A DNA stretch of 64,000 nt, from positions 496,703-560,702 of the forward strand of contig NW_020653715.1 of NCBI RefSeq assembly GCF_003589595.1, given 5' to 3'. Numbering within the stretch: the stretch's first letter is position 1; the number at the start of each line of letters is the position of its first letter. This document shows, in pieces, positions 1 through 11,104 of this stretch. The notes under the pieces are model-generated. The model was not told where the DNA came from, did no database searches, and worked only from the letters and a program-made list of their open reading frames with translations. Made by a program: the position numbers and the translations under genes. The DNA comes from Hyposmocoma kahamanoa (lineage: Eukaryota > Arthropoda > Insecta > Lepidoptera > Cosmopterigidae).

Positions 1-347
1 GTGAGACTTGTAGCGATTAGTTCACGTGCTAGCTTCTCCGGGCGCTGTGCGCCTCTATTCTTTCAGTGTGACTTGAACCTTAATAGCAATTTGTATCGAA
101 GAAAGCACGAATGATGTGCGTGTGTAAATAAATAGAGAATGGAATGTTGAGGCAGTTCGGGTACATGAATTTCTATAGAGCCAACGTGGAAGGCAATATT
201 GGAAGAGGATTATCACGAAGAACGTTAAGTCGAGAATGTTCTTAAAAAGTCTAGAGTGCGCAGTGAGAAAAAATAGAGGTCTTGTATGAAAAGATTGATG
301 AATGTAAGTGAATCAAAAAAGGTTTGTCAAAACCGTAAAACAACACT
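1..347. other. No gene recognised
   Basis: This stretch has stops in all frames and matches no repeat seen elsewhere in the window. It could be intron or untranslated sequence of a gene outside the window, but nothing shows this. Confidence 0.4.
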
Positions 348-725
348 ATTTAAATTTTTATTGAATTGATATTCAATTATTTTTTTTTGTGAAATTACTC
401 CAATAGTTTGTTATACTTATTAATACAAAGACCGGACACTCATAATAAATTCCTTCAATCCGGCCGGATTCGAACCAACGTTTTCTAGCATACCGTGGCA
501 GACGCTATACCAACTTAGCCACGGAACGAAGTAACGGACCTCACGAATTTTACAGTTACAGTGCCACTCAGAGATTTAAATTGCAAAGATCTGAGGGGCA
601 CTGCCACTGCGCCCGTCACCCTGAGACATAAGTCGACAAGTCCCATGTGCCTGTAATTTCAACTGTGCGTGTAGTCGTGTCTTTGTATTTGGATTTTCAA
701 CCACTTTACACACATTATTGTTCCA
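348..725 (-). repeat. tRNA-headed SINE (type C), interrupted
   Basis: Read on the minus strand, this carries a tRNA-like head with an A-box (TGGCTAAGTTGG) and a perfect B-box (GGTTCGAATCC), then a body containing CTTTGTATTAATAA and an end in AATAAAAATTTAAA. Related copies lie at 21655, 28110, 39305, 41125, 41765 and 62640. A piece of a different SINE (551-661) splits the 5' part, and the outer sequence resumes at about 662. A functional tRNA is excluded because acceptor-stem pairing is missing and the copies share long non-tRNA tails. Confidence 0.75.
551..661 (-). repeat. SINE M fragment inside SINE C
   Basis: The core 'gcagtgccactcagag ... ctgaggggcactgccactg' and 'cctgtaatttca' of SINE M (described at 30725) is present without tail or head. 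It sits in the middle of the type C SINE, so it is the younger of the two. Confidence 0.75.
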
Positions 726-2223
726 CTGTACGAGATGCAAGATTCACACACCCGGTGTTTCTGCAGCTAAGACGTAAGAGCGCTAATATACCACGGTAAA
801 TTCTGGTAGGTAAGCCGTTCGCATCTCACACATCCAGTGGTACATCGCAAGTTGATGGCAAACACCTGGAAGGCATGACCTTGATTTCATGGAATATGAT
901 GCGGAGCTGTAGTGAAACGTCACATGCGTCAATTCAAGTCTACGACAGAGCTGGCGGAAAAATTAAAAAGCCAAAATAAGGACTCTTTGCACTCTTCGGA
1001 TTTGAAACCCTTTGTTGAAATCCGAGTGCCCTTTATTTTTGCATGATGATATTTGAAAAAATTGTAAACCAACAGGAAGACCCAAAAGCTGGCTGCTACC
1101 TAACTAAACGCATTAACCCGGCCATGCTTAATGCTAAAAAAATGCTAAAGACAAAGTGTTAATTCCCCTGCCCATTTTTACCCATTTAATGTAGCCCTAG
1201 GCTTAATATTTAAGCCTTTAATATTTGCTAGACCCTTGTATCTTAAAAGGCACAAATGCTCATAACAATTATCACTGATAATTAAAATTTAAAAGAATAA
1301 ATATTAATTTATTTCTCAATTTGGTTCAACATTAGTAGATCAGGTTCTCCCATTAAGCAAATGTATGCTTGTGTTGGGAAAGCCTTATTTCTATCTCAAA
1401 ACTATCATGATCATAAACAGACCTAGACATTACATATATTGGCATTAATTAAATTAATTGAAACTACTAAATGCTACCGCCAACATTGTCGTGCCATGTG
1501 TTAAGCGTCCTAGTCGTAGCTAAACGTATCAAAAGTCATAACCCAAATCATTTTCCCAAAAATTTGACTTCGTATTCATTTAGTATCTGTTTGTCATTTT
1601 TATTCAAAAATTAAAAGCATAAAACTTTGAATCAGTAAGGATAATTACATGAGACTAATAAATGAAATAAATGAAAGTTTAAAGTAATAATGAAGGTCAT
1701 TTTTTTATTTCATATTTTCAGAGTTCTGAAAACTAAGATATGCAATTTTCTTTATTTAATTTTCTTCGCTTCTTCGATGGCTGAATTGTTTTTTTTTTCA
1801 TTGAAAAAATGATATAATTAAATTTTTTCAACATCTTGTGCGAGTATAAAAAATGAACAAAATTTCCTTAATAAAATCGTTGTTAGCTTCAACACAGTTG
1901 ATAAATAACATCATTTGACAAACGGAAAGGTATTTTTATGAAGACAATTTTTATCGCGAGGCTTTTTAACGTCTCTGTTGGCACAATTATTTATTTTAAT
2001 TTTAAATAAGTTTCTTTTTCCGCAAAAAACCTATTTTCACTCCTGGAAAAATAAATTTCATTTCATATTAACATAATAATAATGTGTAATAAAAATTATA
2101 TTTTTATTTTTTTATAATTTTTGTCTTATTTCAAATTGTCAAATCACGTAATGGCTACGCCGGCATCGCGGATTAGTATTTCGATTATGGGAGTATGATC
2201 ACGAAATAAAAATGACATACGAG

Positions 2224-2226
<3 letters not shown>
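726..2226. other. No gene recognised, AT-rich
   Basis: About 1.5 kb without a coding pattern, splice-bounded exon or repeat shared with the rest of the window. It contains several T-runs and short A/T repeats only. Confidence 0.45.

Positions 2227-2264
<38 letters not shown>
2227..2264. repeat. (AC)19 microsatellite
   Basis: An uninterrupted dinucleotide run of about 19 units. It is likely to be length-polymorphic. Confidence 0.97.
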
Positions 2265-2267
<3 letters not shown>

Positions 2268-2607
2268 AATATTTCATTTATAAGTAAATTTGTATATATT
2301 TTAAATGAAAAATATAAATTTGACACATAAAAACATTTTAAACACCGAGCGAACGGGAAAACTTCAATCCTGTAATCATTATGGGAATGTGAGTATTCAT
2401 ACACGTGCACACATACAAACCTCGTTGGTCTTGTATGGAGTTATATTCCTTGTTATATTGTACTATGCCCTAACATTGAGTTTTCATTTAGCTCAACATG
2501 AGATTAACTTTTTCGTTTTTGTCTTATCTGGGGTCTGGTGTCTGGTGTCTTAACTTCGTCAAGGTCATCTGCCTCTCTTTCCTGTGATCTTCACTTCTGT
2601 AATACTT

Positions 2608-2695
2608 AATTCAAATTCAAATTCATTTATTTCTTTTTGAAACACAGGCTTCAAAAGGTGTTACAAAAAGTTCATTATAGAACCACCGTGATCCG
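2608..2695 (-). mobile_element. LINE 3' tail fragment
   Basis: The sequence 'attcaaattcaaattcatttatt' is the same tail type that ends the better-preserved LINE at 47798. Only the 3' terminus remains here, as expected for severe 5' truncation at target-primed reverse transcription. Confidence 0.55.
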
Positions 2696-3060
2696 CCTTG
2701 CAGCATACAAAGTTTCATTTTCGGTTCATTTAGTTTGCGTGCTTGTGACGTGTTGAAATAATTCCGGATGGTGCTGTAAGTGACAATTCGAAAATATACA
2801 GAGATGAGAGAGTAAGAATTTTCAGCTTTTTAAAATGCGGTTGAGAACTGTTCGTTTTCTTCGGACCACAAACAGCCCGTATATCTTTTGAACTTTAAAT
2901 ACACGTTCAGTGTATGGTGCACTCCCCTAAAAAATATTCAGTATCTTAAATTGGTTGCTACATAACCATGGTTTGCGGTCAACCAAGCGTTTAAGTTGAC
3001 TATTTTTGATAACCTGAATAACGCATAAGAAAACTTTAATATAAAAACTTTAATATATTA

Positions 3061-3285
3061 ACTCCCTCCGTGGCCGAACGGTTACCATGCCGGACTGCCA
3101 CGCAGAGGTCCCAGGTTCAATTCCCGGGCCGGGAGAAATACTTGTATGGCCTACATTTATTTCTCTCGTGAGTTTGGGTGTAATTTGTGGTTGTCTATGT
3201 GTGTGTCCATGGCACCCGCGACACAGGGTTTCCCTAGTGCGGGGCTATGTTGATTGTGAGCGTTATTATAAAAAAAAAAAAAAAT
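3061..3285 (+). repeat. tRNA-headed SINE (type B), near full length
   Basis: The head contains 'tggccgaacggtta' (A-box) and 'ggttcaattcc' (B-box). A conserved body follows ('ctacatttatttctctcgtgag', 'ggcacccgcgacacagggttt'), ending in an A-run. Relatives are at 26921, 50767 and 61278. The 73-residue frame across it is only a shadow of this SINE. Confidence 0.85.
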
Positions 3286-3289
3286 ATCT

Positions 3290-4880
3290 CATCTCATACA
3301 TAATCTAGCTTGGCTTATATGTTGCCCAAACATCTACGCCATTTATATTCTCTTTACTTATATTATTCTTGTGCTATAGACAATGTAAATATATATGTCG
3401 GAGTACGACGTAAAGGGAACATTGAGGAAACCTTTTGCGTCACTGATTGTGTCAAAAGTTATTAGACAATTTTCCGATTCACTATTCGTTATCAAATGTG
3501 AATAATAACTTCAGTTCATTGCATTTGATTCGTTTATCCACTTACCACCGTAATTAGTTCAAAAGTACAAAAGATGAATCACGTTAAAAGATAGATATAT
3601 AGATAACTCGTTTATTTGCTGAATCACAGTACATTACAAACACGCTTATGACATAGGTAGGACGGTAATCATAAAGAAAAAGGCTAGTCTAGGTATGCGG
3701 GTATGGCCTAGAGTATTATGTTGTGTCAGATATAGATTTGAGTGTACTCTGTCAGCAAAAAGAGCCTGAAGACGCTGATGATTCTGCCAGGTCCTAAGGT
3801 GAATGAAAAAGAAGTAACTCAGAATAGAGAATCAACATGGAGTTACAATGTAAGGTATGTAGTTATAATATTAACTGTATAGGTGAACAAGTTATTATAT
3901 AAGCTATAAAACGTGGACAAGGTAACTAGAAAGGAAAGAAAAATGTGAAAGATGTATTAAGCAGATTTTAAACGTCACGCGGCAAATTCAGACGAACCGC
4001 CATTGATTTATTTTCAAATCACCGACACACGAAAGCCATCTTGTCAATTCGTGTTCGTTCATAAAGCCTAGATCAGTATTGCCAACTTCACTTCTTATTT
4101 TCATATGGCAACCCTGCCAATAACCATCATGTTAAAGGACCACGTCAGACAACTAATTAAATTTAACTGCCTCAATTACATCAGCGCTATCCTTTCTATG
4201 ACCTTACCCAAACTGATGAGACATTTGTAAACATGGAAACCATGATCGAACTTGTTAATGCGGTTCGTAAATAGCTTAATTCGTTTCTCAAGTAATTAGA
4301 AAATAACACGTGATAACAAGATTTATCCTGCCACAATACTTTTAAAGTGATAACTGACTCCGACATACATATATATTTCTTCTATATCTAGGTTTTACTG
4401 CAAATGAGATCTAATCGACACAAACAAACGCAATAATCATAGATATGAAATAAGCGCCTAGTGTCTACACGGAATACGACAGTAATCCAGGATACCTCCA
4501 AAGCATTCCGAAGCTTTGTGCACAGCCTCTCGGCTTCATCATCAACGTTCAGAATTAGCAGCAGCACACATACATTAGACACACCAAGGTATACATACCA
4601 AGGTATGAAATGTTAATTTCAACAGGAATTACAGATTTGGCCGTATAATCACGAGTGCTAACGGCGATCATATGAAAGTAAAATGAATATTAAAACAGTG
4701 TCGCCAATATAACAATCCAATGCACTGTCGCCAACCGCACAAGTATCGCACGTAATTCAAATCGCTCATATGGCGCTAAATTACAGTAAGCAATTGATAT
4801 TCAATTCATTTGTGTAAGAAAACAGTAAAACTATAAATTAATTGACTCAAACACGTATTTTATTATAACTTACCATAATT
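3290..4880. other. No gene recognised
   Basis: About 1.6 kb of unique-looking DNA. Short frames occur (for example 4388-4582 minus) but none has splice signals or a recognisable motif. Confidence 0.45.
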
Positions 4881-4883
4881 TAG

Positions 4884-5279
4884 CAGCTGTATCTCAACTG
4901 CCTGCGCAGTGGTCACGACGCGCGCTCGTGCAGGTTAAGTAGCTGTCGCATTTGTAAAAAACGACACAACACACTCCTACACTCTCAAAGTACACAAGTC
5001 AAGTCAAGCACAGTCACAGCTATTCCTAGTATAAGTACAAGTAATGAACAAGATTCAAATGTAACAATGTCGGTCATTTCCACTAGTCAAGTGATATTAT
5101 CCACAGCGTTAGTGGATGTTATGAATCCAGTTAGCAAGCAAGTTCACACAGTCAAGGCACTACTTGACTGTGGCAATATGTCTTCCTTTATCACTGAAGG
5201 CACAAAGGATGCTCTAGGTTTGTCATCAAGGCTTCCGTACTACTGCCATAGTAGGCATAGGCAATGCATCCCTAGATAA
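4884..5279 (+). pseudogene. BEL gag zinc knuckle and aspartic protease remnant
   Basis: The frame of the ATG at 5067 stays open upstream to about 4884 and reads CLRSGHDARSC then CRICKKRHNTLLH, the cysteine/histidine pattern just before protease in BEL elements. The protease follows (VILSTALVDV, then KALLDCGNMSSFI), where the usual active-site D-S/T-G is D-C-G. The frame ends at 5279 without the rest of the protease, and sequence between protease and RT is deleted. The open start shows this is a mid-polyprotein fragment, so the internal ATG is not a real start. Confidence 0.85.
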
Positions 5280-5305
5280 AATCCCAGAAACTTGCGTTCC
5301 TTAAT

Positions 5306-5866
5306 TTGGAAAAGCGCTTTGAGAGGCAACTCAACATAAAACAATTGTACACTAATTTTATGCAGGAGTACCTAGATCTAGGGCACATGTCTGAGGCCAA
5401 GGTTTCAAAATCTGACACATGCTATTTTGTCCCGCATCGTCCTGTATTTAAAGACAAGTCCGAGTCCATCAAGTTACGAGCAGTATTTGATGCCTCCTGC
5501 TCCACAACATCAGGGTTTTCAATCAATGATCTTCAAATGGTAGGCCGTAACATTCAAGATTCGCTTTTCAATATTTTAGTTAGATACAGATACCATACCT
5601 TCGTCTTGACCGGCGATATCGAGAAAATCTATCGCCAGGTCCTAGTTAATGAATTAGATCGTGACCTACAGCTAATTCTGTGGCGAAGCGATCCTTCTAG
5701 CTCACTCAAAACATACACATATTCAAAATGACTTTTATACGTAGACGATTTGATAACGGGTTGCGATACGGAGGAAGAATTAATTCATATACAATGTTCA
5801 ATTACAAATGCTCTAGCTTTAGGCAACTTCAGTCTACAGAATTTTAGATCCAACTCCCAGACCGTT
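5306..5866 (+). pseudogene. BEL reverse transcriptase remnant
   Basis: The first part reads typical BEL RT phrases: LRAVFDASCSTTSGFSIND, then VGRNIQDSLF, then VLTGDIEKIYRQVLV and LILW. It stops at 5729-5731. In the +1 frame the catalytic YVDD box follows at 5738-5749 (LLYVDDLITGCDTEEEL). The family normally has several dozen residues between these blocks, so there is an internal deletion as well as a frameshift. The block ends abruptly where the TTAA-type MITE copy begins at about 5868. Confidence 0.88.
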
Positions 5867-6311
5867 GTGAATCGCCATAAGATTATCGTATCATAATGTT
5901 TACATTCAGGCAAGAACTAAAATCTCGCCTACGATTATGTCATACGAGATTCGCAAGCAACTTAATCGCCTCCTCGACTGTTTACACAGAGAAATATGTA
6001 GTAAAGAGATTCTTGCTTACGAGTTTTCGACTTGTCTAAACACGATCTCGTATGACATTTTTTCAAGTTCATACGATTATCGTACAAATCGGTTCGAACC
6101 GTTTTGAGTGCGAGAATTGCCATTCGAGTTCAGTGATTACTGCCGTATGACTATGGATATATCAAAATGATGCAAAAACCATTCAAATTTGAAACTGCTG
6201 ATAATATTAAGTTCATTGCACTGTATAGAAATATAATTTTGATTTATCTTTTTTTTTTAAATTTTATAACTACTGACACAAACAAAAACTGACAATTATG
6301 ATAAATTTATA

Positions 6312-6650
6312 GGGCGAGCGAGTGCGTGAGTGAGTACGAGAGTGACTGAGTGACTGAGTGAGTGAGTGCGTGCGTGCGTGCGTGCACGCGGGAGTGCGTG
6401 CGCGCGGGCGTGCGTGCGTGCGTGAGTGAGTGAGTGAGTGGTGAGTGAGTGAGTGAGTGGTGAGTGAGTGAGTGAGTGAGTGTGTGAGTGGTTAGTGAGT
6501 GAGTGAGTTGTGAGTGAGTGGGTGAGTGAGTGAGTGAGTGAGAGAGTGGTGAGTGAGTGAGTGGTGAGTGAGTGAGTGAGTGGTGAGTGCGTGGGTGAAT
6601 TAGTAAGTGAGTGAGTAGGGAGTGAGTAGGGAGTGAGTGGGGAGTTAGTG
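6312..6650. repeat. (GAGT)n-type imperfect microsatellite
   Basis: About 340 bp built of gagt, gcgt and gtgagtg units with occasional single-base steps. The 173-residue minus frame of repeated THS/LTH is an artefact of this tract. It lies within the expanded middle of the MITE copy. Confidence 0.93.
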
Positions 6651-6659
6651 AGGAGTGTT

Positions 6660-6905
6660 TATTGAAAAGTACATTTACTTGAAAATTCGTGTCGGCCGTC
6701 TTGGATTTAGAAATAAATGCTATGTTCGTAATGAGCTCCCCCAAATACCTCAAAAACGATACCCAACTTGCCATTATTTGAAAAGTGCGGGCACGACTTT
6801 TCATCCTGGATTTAGAAAGGAGTGCCATATTCGTTACGAGAGCACCCTAAATACTATATTGCCCACGCTATATTCGACCACAGAGGCACTCACCGTTATT
6901 TGAAT
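6660..6905 (+). repeat. Unclassified two-unit repeat
   Basis: Two related sub-blocks, 'cttggatttagaaataaatgctatgttcgtaatgagc' at about 6699 and 'ctggatttagaaaggagtgccatattcgttacgagagc' at about 6804, lie roughly 105 bp apart. I see no coding logic. It belongs to the sequence added to the middle of the MITE copy. Confidence 0.5.
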
Positions 6906-7195
6906 TTTTTTTTTCGCTCTCGTTCCATTAATTCTTGTCTTAGAAAAGCAGTGATAATCAAAACACCCTCGCGCACTGCACTCGTGGTAGAAACGGCTGG
7001 CACAGAAACTCGAAATACGATTTTTGCTTTCGAGTTCTGTTTACACGGAGACGTTCAATATTGAAAGGCGAGGAGATTATCGCTCACGTGGACGGTCGAT
7101 AATCGCGAATGTTTAGACGAGGAAAGTTTTTTTATATTCTTTCGATAATCGCATCTTCGAGACGAGAAACTCTCTCCATATAAATGGGCCTTTAA

Positions 7196-7566
7196 GGCCG
7201 AGTGGTGCTCTCCCATACCCCGTGACATCGAGCGTGCGTCAAAAAGGTTCACTGAGAATTTCTCCCACATTTCACAAATTGTAATTCCTGGACATGTAAT
7301 TGTACACTCACCTGTTTCAGTTGAACTCCACTGCTTCGGCGATGCTTCCCAGGCAGCTTACGCTGCTTGCGTCTACTTGAAGTCGATCGACCGTGCAGGC
7401 AACGTGTTCGCTCTGTTGCGCGAAGTCTAAAGTAGCGCCTTCAAAACCCGTACTCACCATTCCCCGTCTCGAGCTTCTAGCGGCATTGCTGGCGGCGCAT
7501 CTAGCTTCCGCCGTGCGTGATGCTCTACGGCGGCCGGTCAGCCCCTGTCATTTTTGGACCGACTCT
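7196..7566 (+). pseudogene. BEL RNase H N-terminal remnant
   Basis: Reading resumes with HISQIVIPGHV and then HCFGDASQAAYAACVY, the first RNase H motif of BEL elements. A stop interrupts at about 7428, and a shifted frame continues with LTIPRLELLAALLAAHLA and FWTDS, the second RNase H motif. The FWTDS motif is cut by the 1.55-kb insertion. The next residues of the domain reappear at 9115, which dates that insertion as later than the BEL copy. Confidence 0.85.
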
Positions 7567-7876
7567 TGATAGTATTTATATTTTATACTCAATATGATTG
7601 GGCGTTAACTAACGCTATCTACAAATTCCATGTAAAATTTATAAGTATGGCCACCAGGTTTCTCGTAAAAAAATATAGGTGCTCTGTAAGTCCCTTATTT
7701 TAAACGAAACTTGTGAAATAAGGTTACTTTCCTAAAATACATAATATTCAGTCATTTTAATGGTTTCATAATTCTCGTTTGAATTAATAATGACTATCTG
7801 AAATACATCACAATTTATCTGTTATAGTTTCACCATTGCATTTTGAAAGGTTGCTTTTTTGATCAACTTCCATTTT

Positions 7877-8400
7877 GGACGGTTATATTATGGTTTATAA
7901 AATTAATGATATTTTGTAAATTAAGATAACTACGACGTGGATAAATAGCTGCTACACTCAATAAAATATCCTTGAAGTTTTTACTTTACATCTTAGTACT
8001 GTATAATATTTATGCAATGTTCAACCAAGTGTACTGAACAATGCTGCTCTGTGATTGGACGATATTATGGTATATAAAACTGATGATATTTACTAAATTA
8101 AGATAATTACGAGATTTATATAATTATTACAGTAATTTAATATGTATTACCTTTGTTACTTTATACCTTTATAATGCATAACATTTACTATTTATGCTCA
8201 ACCAAGTGAGTCAAGAAATACTGCTCTGTGATTGGACGATATTATGGTGTATAAGATTAATGATATTTGCTTAATTAAGACAACTATGACGTTCCTATAA
8301 CTGTTATAGTTCTTAAAATATGTTTCAACAACTTGTTAGGTAAAAGCTTTCATTCTCTTCAGCACTGTACCAATGTAAACGATAATTATTTTGTGATTGG
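7877..8400 (+). repeat. Three degenerate about 170-bp tandem units
   Basis: Units start near 7877, 8059 and 8238, each beginning 'ac(g)rtattatggtntataa' and continuing 'ttaatgatatttnntaaattaagataa'. The first two include 'ctcaaccaagtg', and all three end in 'tgtgattgg'. They decay progressively. Each unit end carries an inverted CCAAT box. Confidence 0.75.
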
Positions 8401-8449
8401 TAAAAATAGTATGTATGTATGAATAAATTTCAAAGGAGGTTTTGAAGGG

Positions 8450-8462
8450 TATAAAAAGGATT
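8450..8462 (+). promoter_or_regulatory. TATA box candidate (gtataaaaagg)
   Basis: A strong TATA motif about 50 bp after the last inverted CCAAT (ATTGG) box, followed about 30 bp later by 'gagacagaaaaac'. It would fit the transcription start of an LTR. No gene follows. Confidence 0.4.
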
Positions 8463-9114
8463 GTAAAGCTGGAGGAGACAGAAAAACTGCCGAACCGAGA
8501 ACCAGCTAAAGTTAAGTACCTACCTGCTTTGTAACTTGTTCTATTGCTACTGTCTAATTGTGTTGTGTAAATAAGGTCTCTTTGCTTGGTAGCAATAATG
8601 TAAATTATTGCTACTACGCTTTGGCATAATTTATGTACCTAAATGTGTGATTAGTCTTAGAATCCTTTATAAGTAATTGTTGTTTTGACTCGTCCATTTT
8701 AATTAATTTTATAAAAATTAAATTAATTTATTATTAAATTAATTTCCATTTTCTAGCACAGCCATAATTCTGTAATAACTAGTACGTTAAATCCATCCTT
8801 TTAAAAGTGCCATTACTTTTACTTTGTTTATCTTTTTTCTCAAATTATTTTATTACTACAACAAAATTACAAACATTATTGTTTTGTACCAACTTTATAA
8901 ATTAAAACCGAGTTATGTTTTTGAAAGTACTGCTTTTAGTTTTGTTTTTAAAATTAGTTCGCAAACATTTTTTACTATGTACATCTCATTTTGTACTACC
9001 CTCTAATGGAAATAAATTTGGTTTACTAAAATTATGCTTTTCAATTTCATAGAAGTTTAACGTCTTTATAATAGAATCTAGTAATTAGTAGACACAAATA
9101 TGATTTTTCTAACA

Positions 9115-9357
9115 CGTGGTGCTGGCGTGGCTCGCCACAGACCCTTCTCGAATCAAGGTGTAGGTGGCTAATAGAGTTAGGTGCGTTAATGAACTCACTG
9201 AGTTCCGCATAGAATCCAGCTGATCTCGCTTCTCGTGGTGTGGACTCTCTGAGAGAGGCTCTACCTTATGGTGGGAAGATCACAGACAGGTCGGATCGCT
9301 GACTGACGACGAGCTAGACAATGCGTTTGTGCACCACAATTTGTGGAATTCCCCCGG
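9115..9357 (+). pseudogene. BEL RNase H C-terminal and linker remnant
   Basis: The text VVLAWLATDPSRIKV, a stop, VANRV, VNELT and later STLWWEDH is the region that follows FWTDS in BEL pol. It contains several stops. It ends where a LINE fragment begins and is continued by integrase at 9929. Confidence 0.75.
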
Positions 9358-9928
9358 ATGAAACATGCAGACCCTTGTTTCAGAGCCTTGGTCTGTTGCC
9401 ACTACCATCATTATATATACGAAATTTGCATCTTTGTACGAAAACACACATATTTGTTTAAGAAAGCCTGTGATGTAAATACTAGACTCAACAGAAACCC
9501 GAACAGACTTGTACTTGACACTATTCCTATGACTGCTAAATACAGTAAAAGTTGTTTAAAAATGTGTGTTGACATATATAATAAAATACCACTTGAGATT
9601 AAACTATTACACTTAAGTTTATTTAAAACAAAGCTGTACAATTGGTTAAATAAAAATAATTTCTATGACCTAAACGAAATATTTGACAGAAAATGTGATG
9701 TAAGATTTTATCTTGAAGATTATCATTCTTGACCAAATTAATTTGTAACTTGACACGTTTGTGACGTTTTTGTATTATTGAGTTGTGGTAGTCCGATCGA
9801 CATTATATAACTAGACATTTGCATGCTATTTAATATATGCGAAACATGTTTGTACTGGCACTCTCCTGTAACATCTTCTGTTATACCATGTGTTAAGCAA
9901 ATAAACGAATTATTATTATTATTACTAT
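9358..9928 (+). mobile_element. 5'-truncated LINE fragment with (ATT)n tail
   Basis: The frame at 9400-9731 reads YIYEICIFVRKHTYLF, then NRNPNRLVLDTIPMTAKYSK and CVDIYNKIPLEIKLL. This is the C-terminal tail of a CR1/Jockey-group reverse transcriptase, downstream of the polymerase core. A roughly 190-bp 3' UTR follows and ends in 'aattattattattatta'. It sits inside BEL pol in the same orientation and is therefore younger. Confidence 0.7.
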
Positions 9929-11031
9929 ACCTAACGAGGATTGCTCAACGCGACTCCTTTCCTGATGTGTTGAAAACGCTACAGGAGGGTCACCAATTAA
10001 GGCCTAAGTCCGACGTCGCCGCCCTCAGTCCTTTCCTAGATAAACATGGCGTCATTCGAGTAGGTGGCAGGCTCAAGGCCTCCGAGTATAATTACGACAA
10101 GAAACATTCAGTACTAATAAAATTATTATTCATACAGGAACACTTGCGACAGCTACACGCCGGTCCGCAGCTCCTACTAGCATCCATTAGAGAAAGCGTC
10201 TGGCCCGCGGGCGGAACAGACCAACCTCGCCCCACCGCTCGTGCTTGTATCAAATGTAGACGCATAGGAGCACAGGCTCTAGAAAATATCATGGGGGACT
10301 TGCCTTCTCAACGTCTCACGCCAGGCTTTCCTTTCGGTACAGTCGCCGTCGATTTTGCTGGTCTTTTCATGATAGCTGATCGTCGAGGACGAGGTTGCAA
10401 GATAACCAAGGCATATTTATGCCTATTTATATGTTTCAGGACCAAGTGTGTGCACCTGGAAGCCGTGAGCGACTTGTCACAAGATGCGTTCATTCTCACT
10501 TTGCGTAGATTGATCTCTCGCAGGGGTAAACCCATGGAAGTTTACTTCAGAGTATCACAATGGCAGGAACTTCGTAGCCGCGGCGAAAATAATAGCCACT
10601 TTCATACAAGAGAATTCTGAATCGATTTCTAAATTTGCACGTGATCAAGGTATTAAATTTGTTTTCTCCCCTGCTTATGCACCTAATTTTAATGGACTAG
10701 TTGAGGCAGGTATAAAGCCAGTGAAATTTCATCTCAAACACATTCTGAGTAATTCACATCTTACATTCGAGGAATTATCTACCTTATTCAGCCAAATAGA
10801 GGCTATACTAAATAGTAGACCACTATGTCCCTTGTCATCGTCGCCTGATGGTTTTACCCTTCTTTATTGGCACTTCCTTATTGGCAGATCACTGACGTCA
10901 CTGCCATCTCCGTGCTTGTAAGGGCACAATACAACTAGTTGGACCTACCAGCGTGTTGAACAAGCAAGACAGCATTTCTGGAAGCACTGGCAACTCGAGT
11001 ATATAAATTCGCTCGATCGCCGTCCGCGTTG
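9929..11031 (+). pseudogene. BEL integrase remnant
   Basis: The first frame (to 10620) starts RIAQRDSFPDVLKTLQ and RVGGRL. It then has the integrase zinc-binding H-x3-H region (EHLRQLHAG), CIKC, and the catalytic core opening PFGTVAVDFAGLF with the first Asp. At about 10555 the frame shifts by one. The second catalytic block reads HNGRNFVAAAKIIA, so its Asp is replaced by His, while the catalytic Glu block NGLVEAGIKPVK is kept. A stop at 10919-10921 interrupts it, and homology runs on in frame to the stop at 11029-11031 (FWKHWQLEYINSL). The integrase is inactive. Confidence 0.88.
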
Positions 11032-11104
11032 AAAATAACTGCCTACTGTGCGTATATTTCTATTTTTTATTATACAAGTTGAAACTTTTACATTCTCTTA
11101 TTTA

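Larger units (their letters stand above)
5868..7195 (-). mobile_element. TTAA-flanked MITE copy (piggyBac-like), truncated and expanded
   Basis: This is the reverse complement of the intact copy at 19129-19817: 5870-6275 and 6955-7195 match it in order. The right end keeps the terminal repeat 'aaactctctccat...gggcc' next to TTAA (7192-7195). The left terminal repeat is lost. About 680 bp, including the GAGT-type satellite, are present in the middle that the intact copy lacks. It lies inside the BEL element between RT and RNase H, so it inserted later. Confidence 0.75.
7567..9114 (+). mobile_element. 1.55-kb insertion in BEL, possible solo LTR
   Basis: The borders come from the break in the RNase H frame: FWTDS stops at about 7566 and VVLAWL resumes at 9115. 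The insert has no coding capacity. It starts with TG and ends with CA, has three about 170-bp upstream repeats with ATTGG boxes, a TATA box at about 8456 and AATAAA near 9010, in the order expected of U3-R-U5. A solo LTR of a different retroelement fits this. I could not find a target-site duplication, so other insertion types remain possible. Confidence 0.5.
4884..11031 (+). mobile_element. Decayed BEL/Pao LTR retrotransposon, interrupted by three insertions
   Basis: Five blocks read in the BEL/Pao pol order: zinc knuckle, protease, reverse transcriptase, RNase H and integrase. The blocks are 4884-5279, 5306-5866, 7196-7566, 9115-9357 and 9929-11031. They are separated by a TTAA-type MITE, a 1.55-kb insertion and a LINE fragment. 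Stops, frameshifts and internal deletions affect every block. No 5' gag start and no flanking LTRs are visible, so it is a fossil rather than a mobile copy. The assignment rests on motif order and the BEL-type phrases listed under each block. Confidence 0.88.

Noticed and set aside
348..545. Functional tRNA genes at A/B-box sites (also 3061, 20320, 24060, 38820, 41220, 62818)
   Set aside because: Acceptor stems do not pair, anticodon arms carry insertions, and the heads continue into shared non-tRNA bodies; they are SINE promoters.
6307..6828. 173-residue minus frame rich in THSLTHS
   Set aside because: It is the translation of the GAGT-type microsatellite, not a protein gene.
9823..10620. 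A single 265-residue plus frame
   Set aside because: Its first 35 codons are LINE 3' UTR and (ATT)n tail; only the part from 9929 is BEL integrase.
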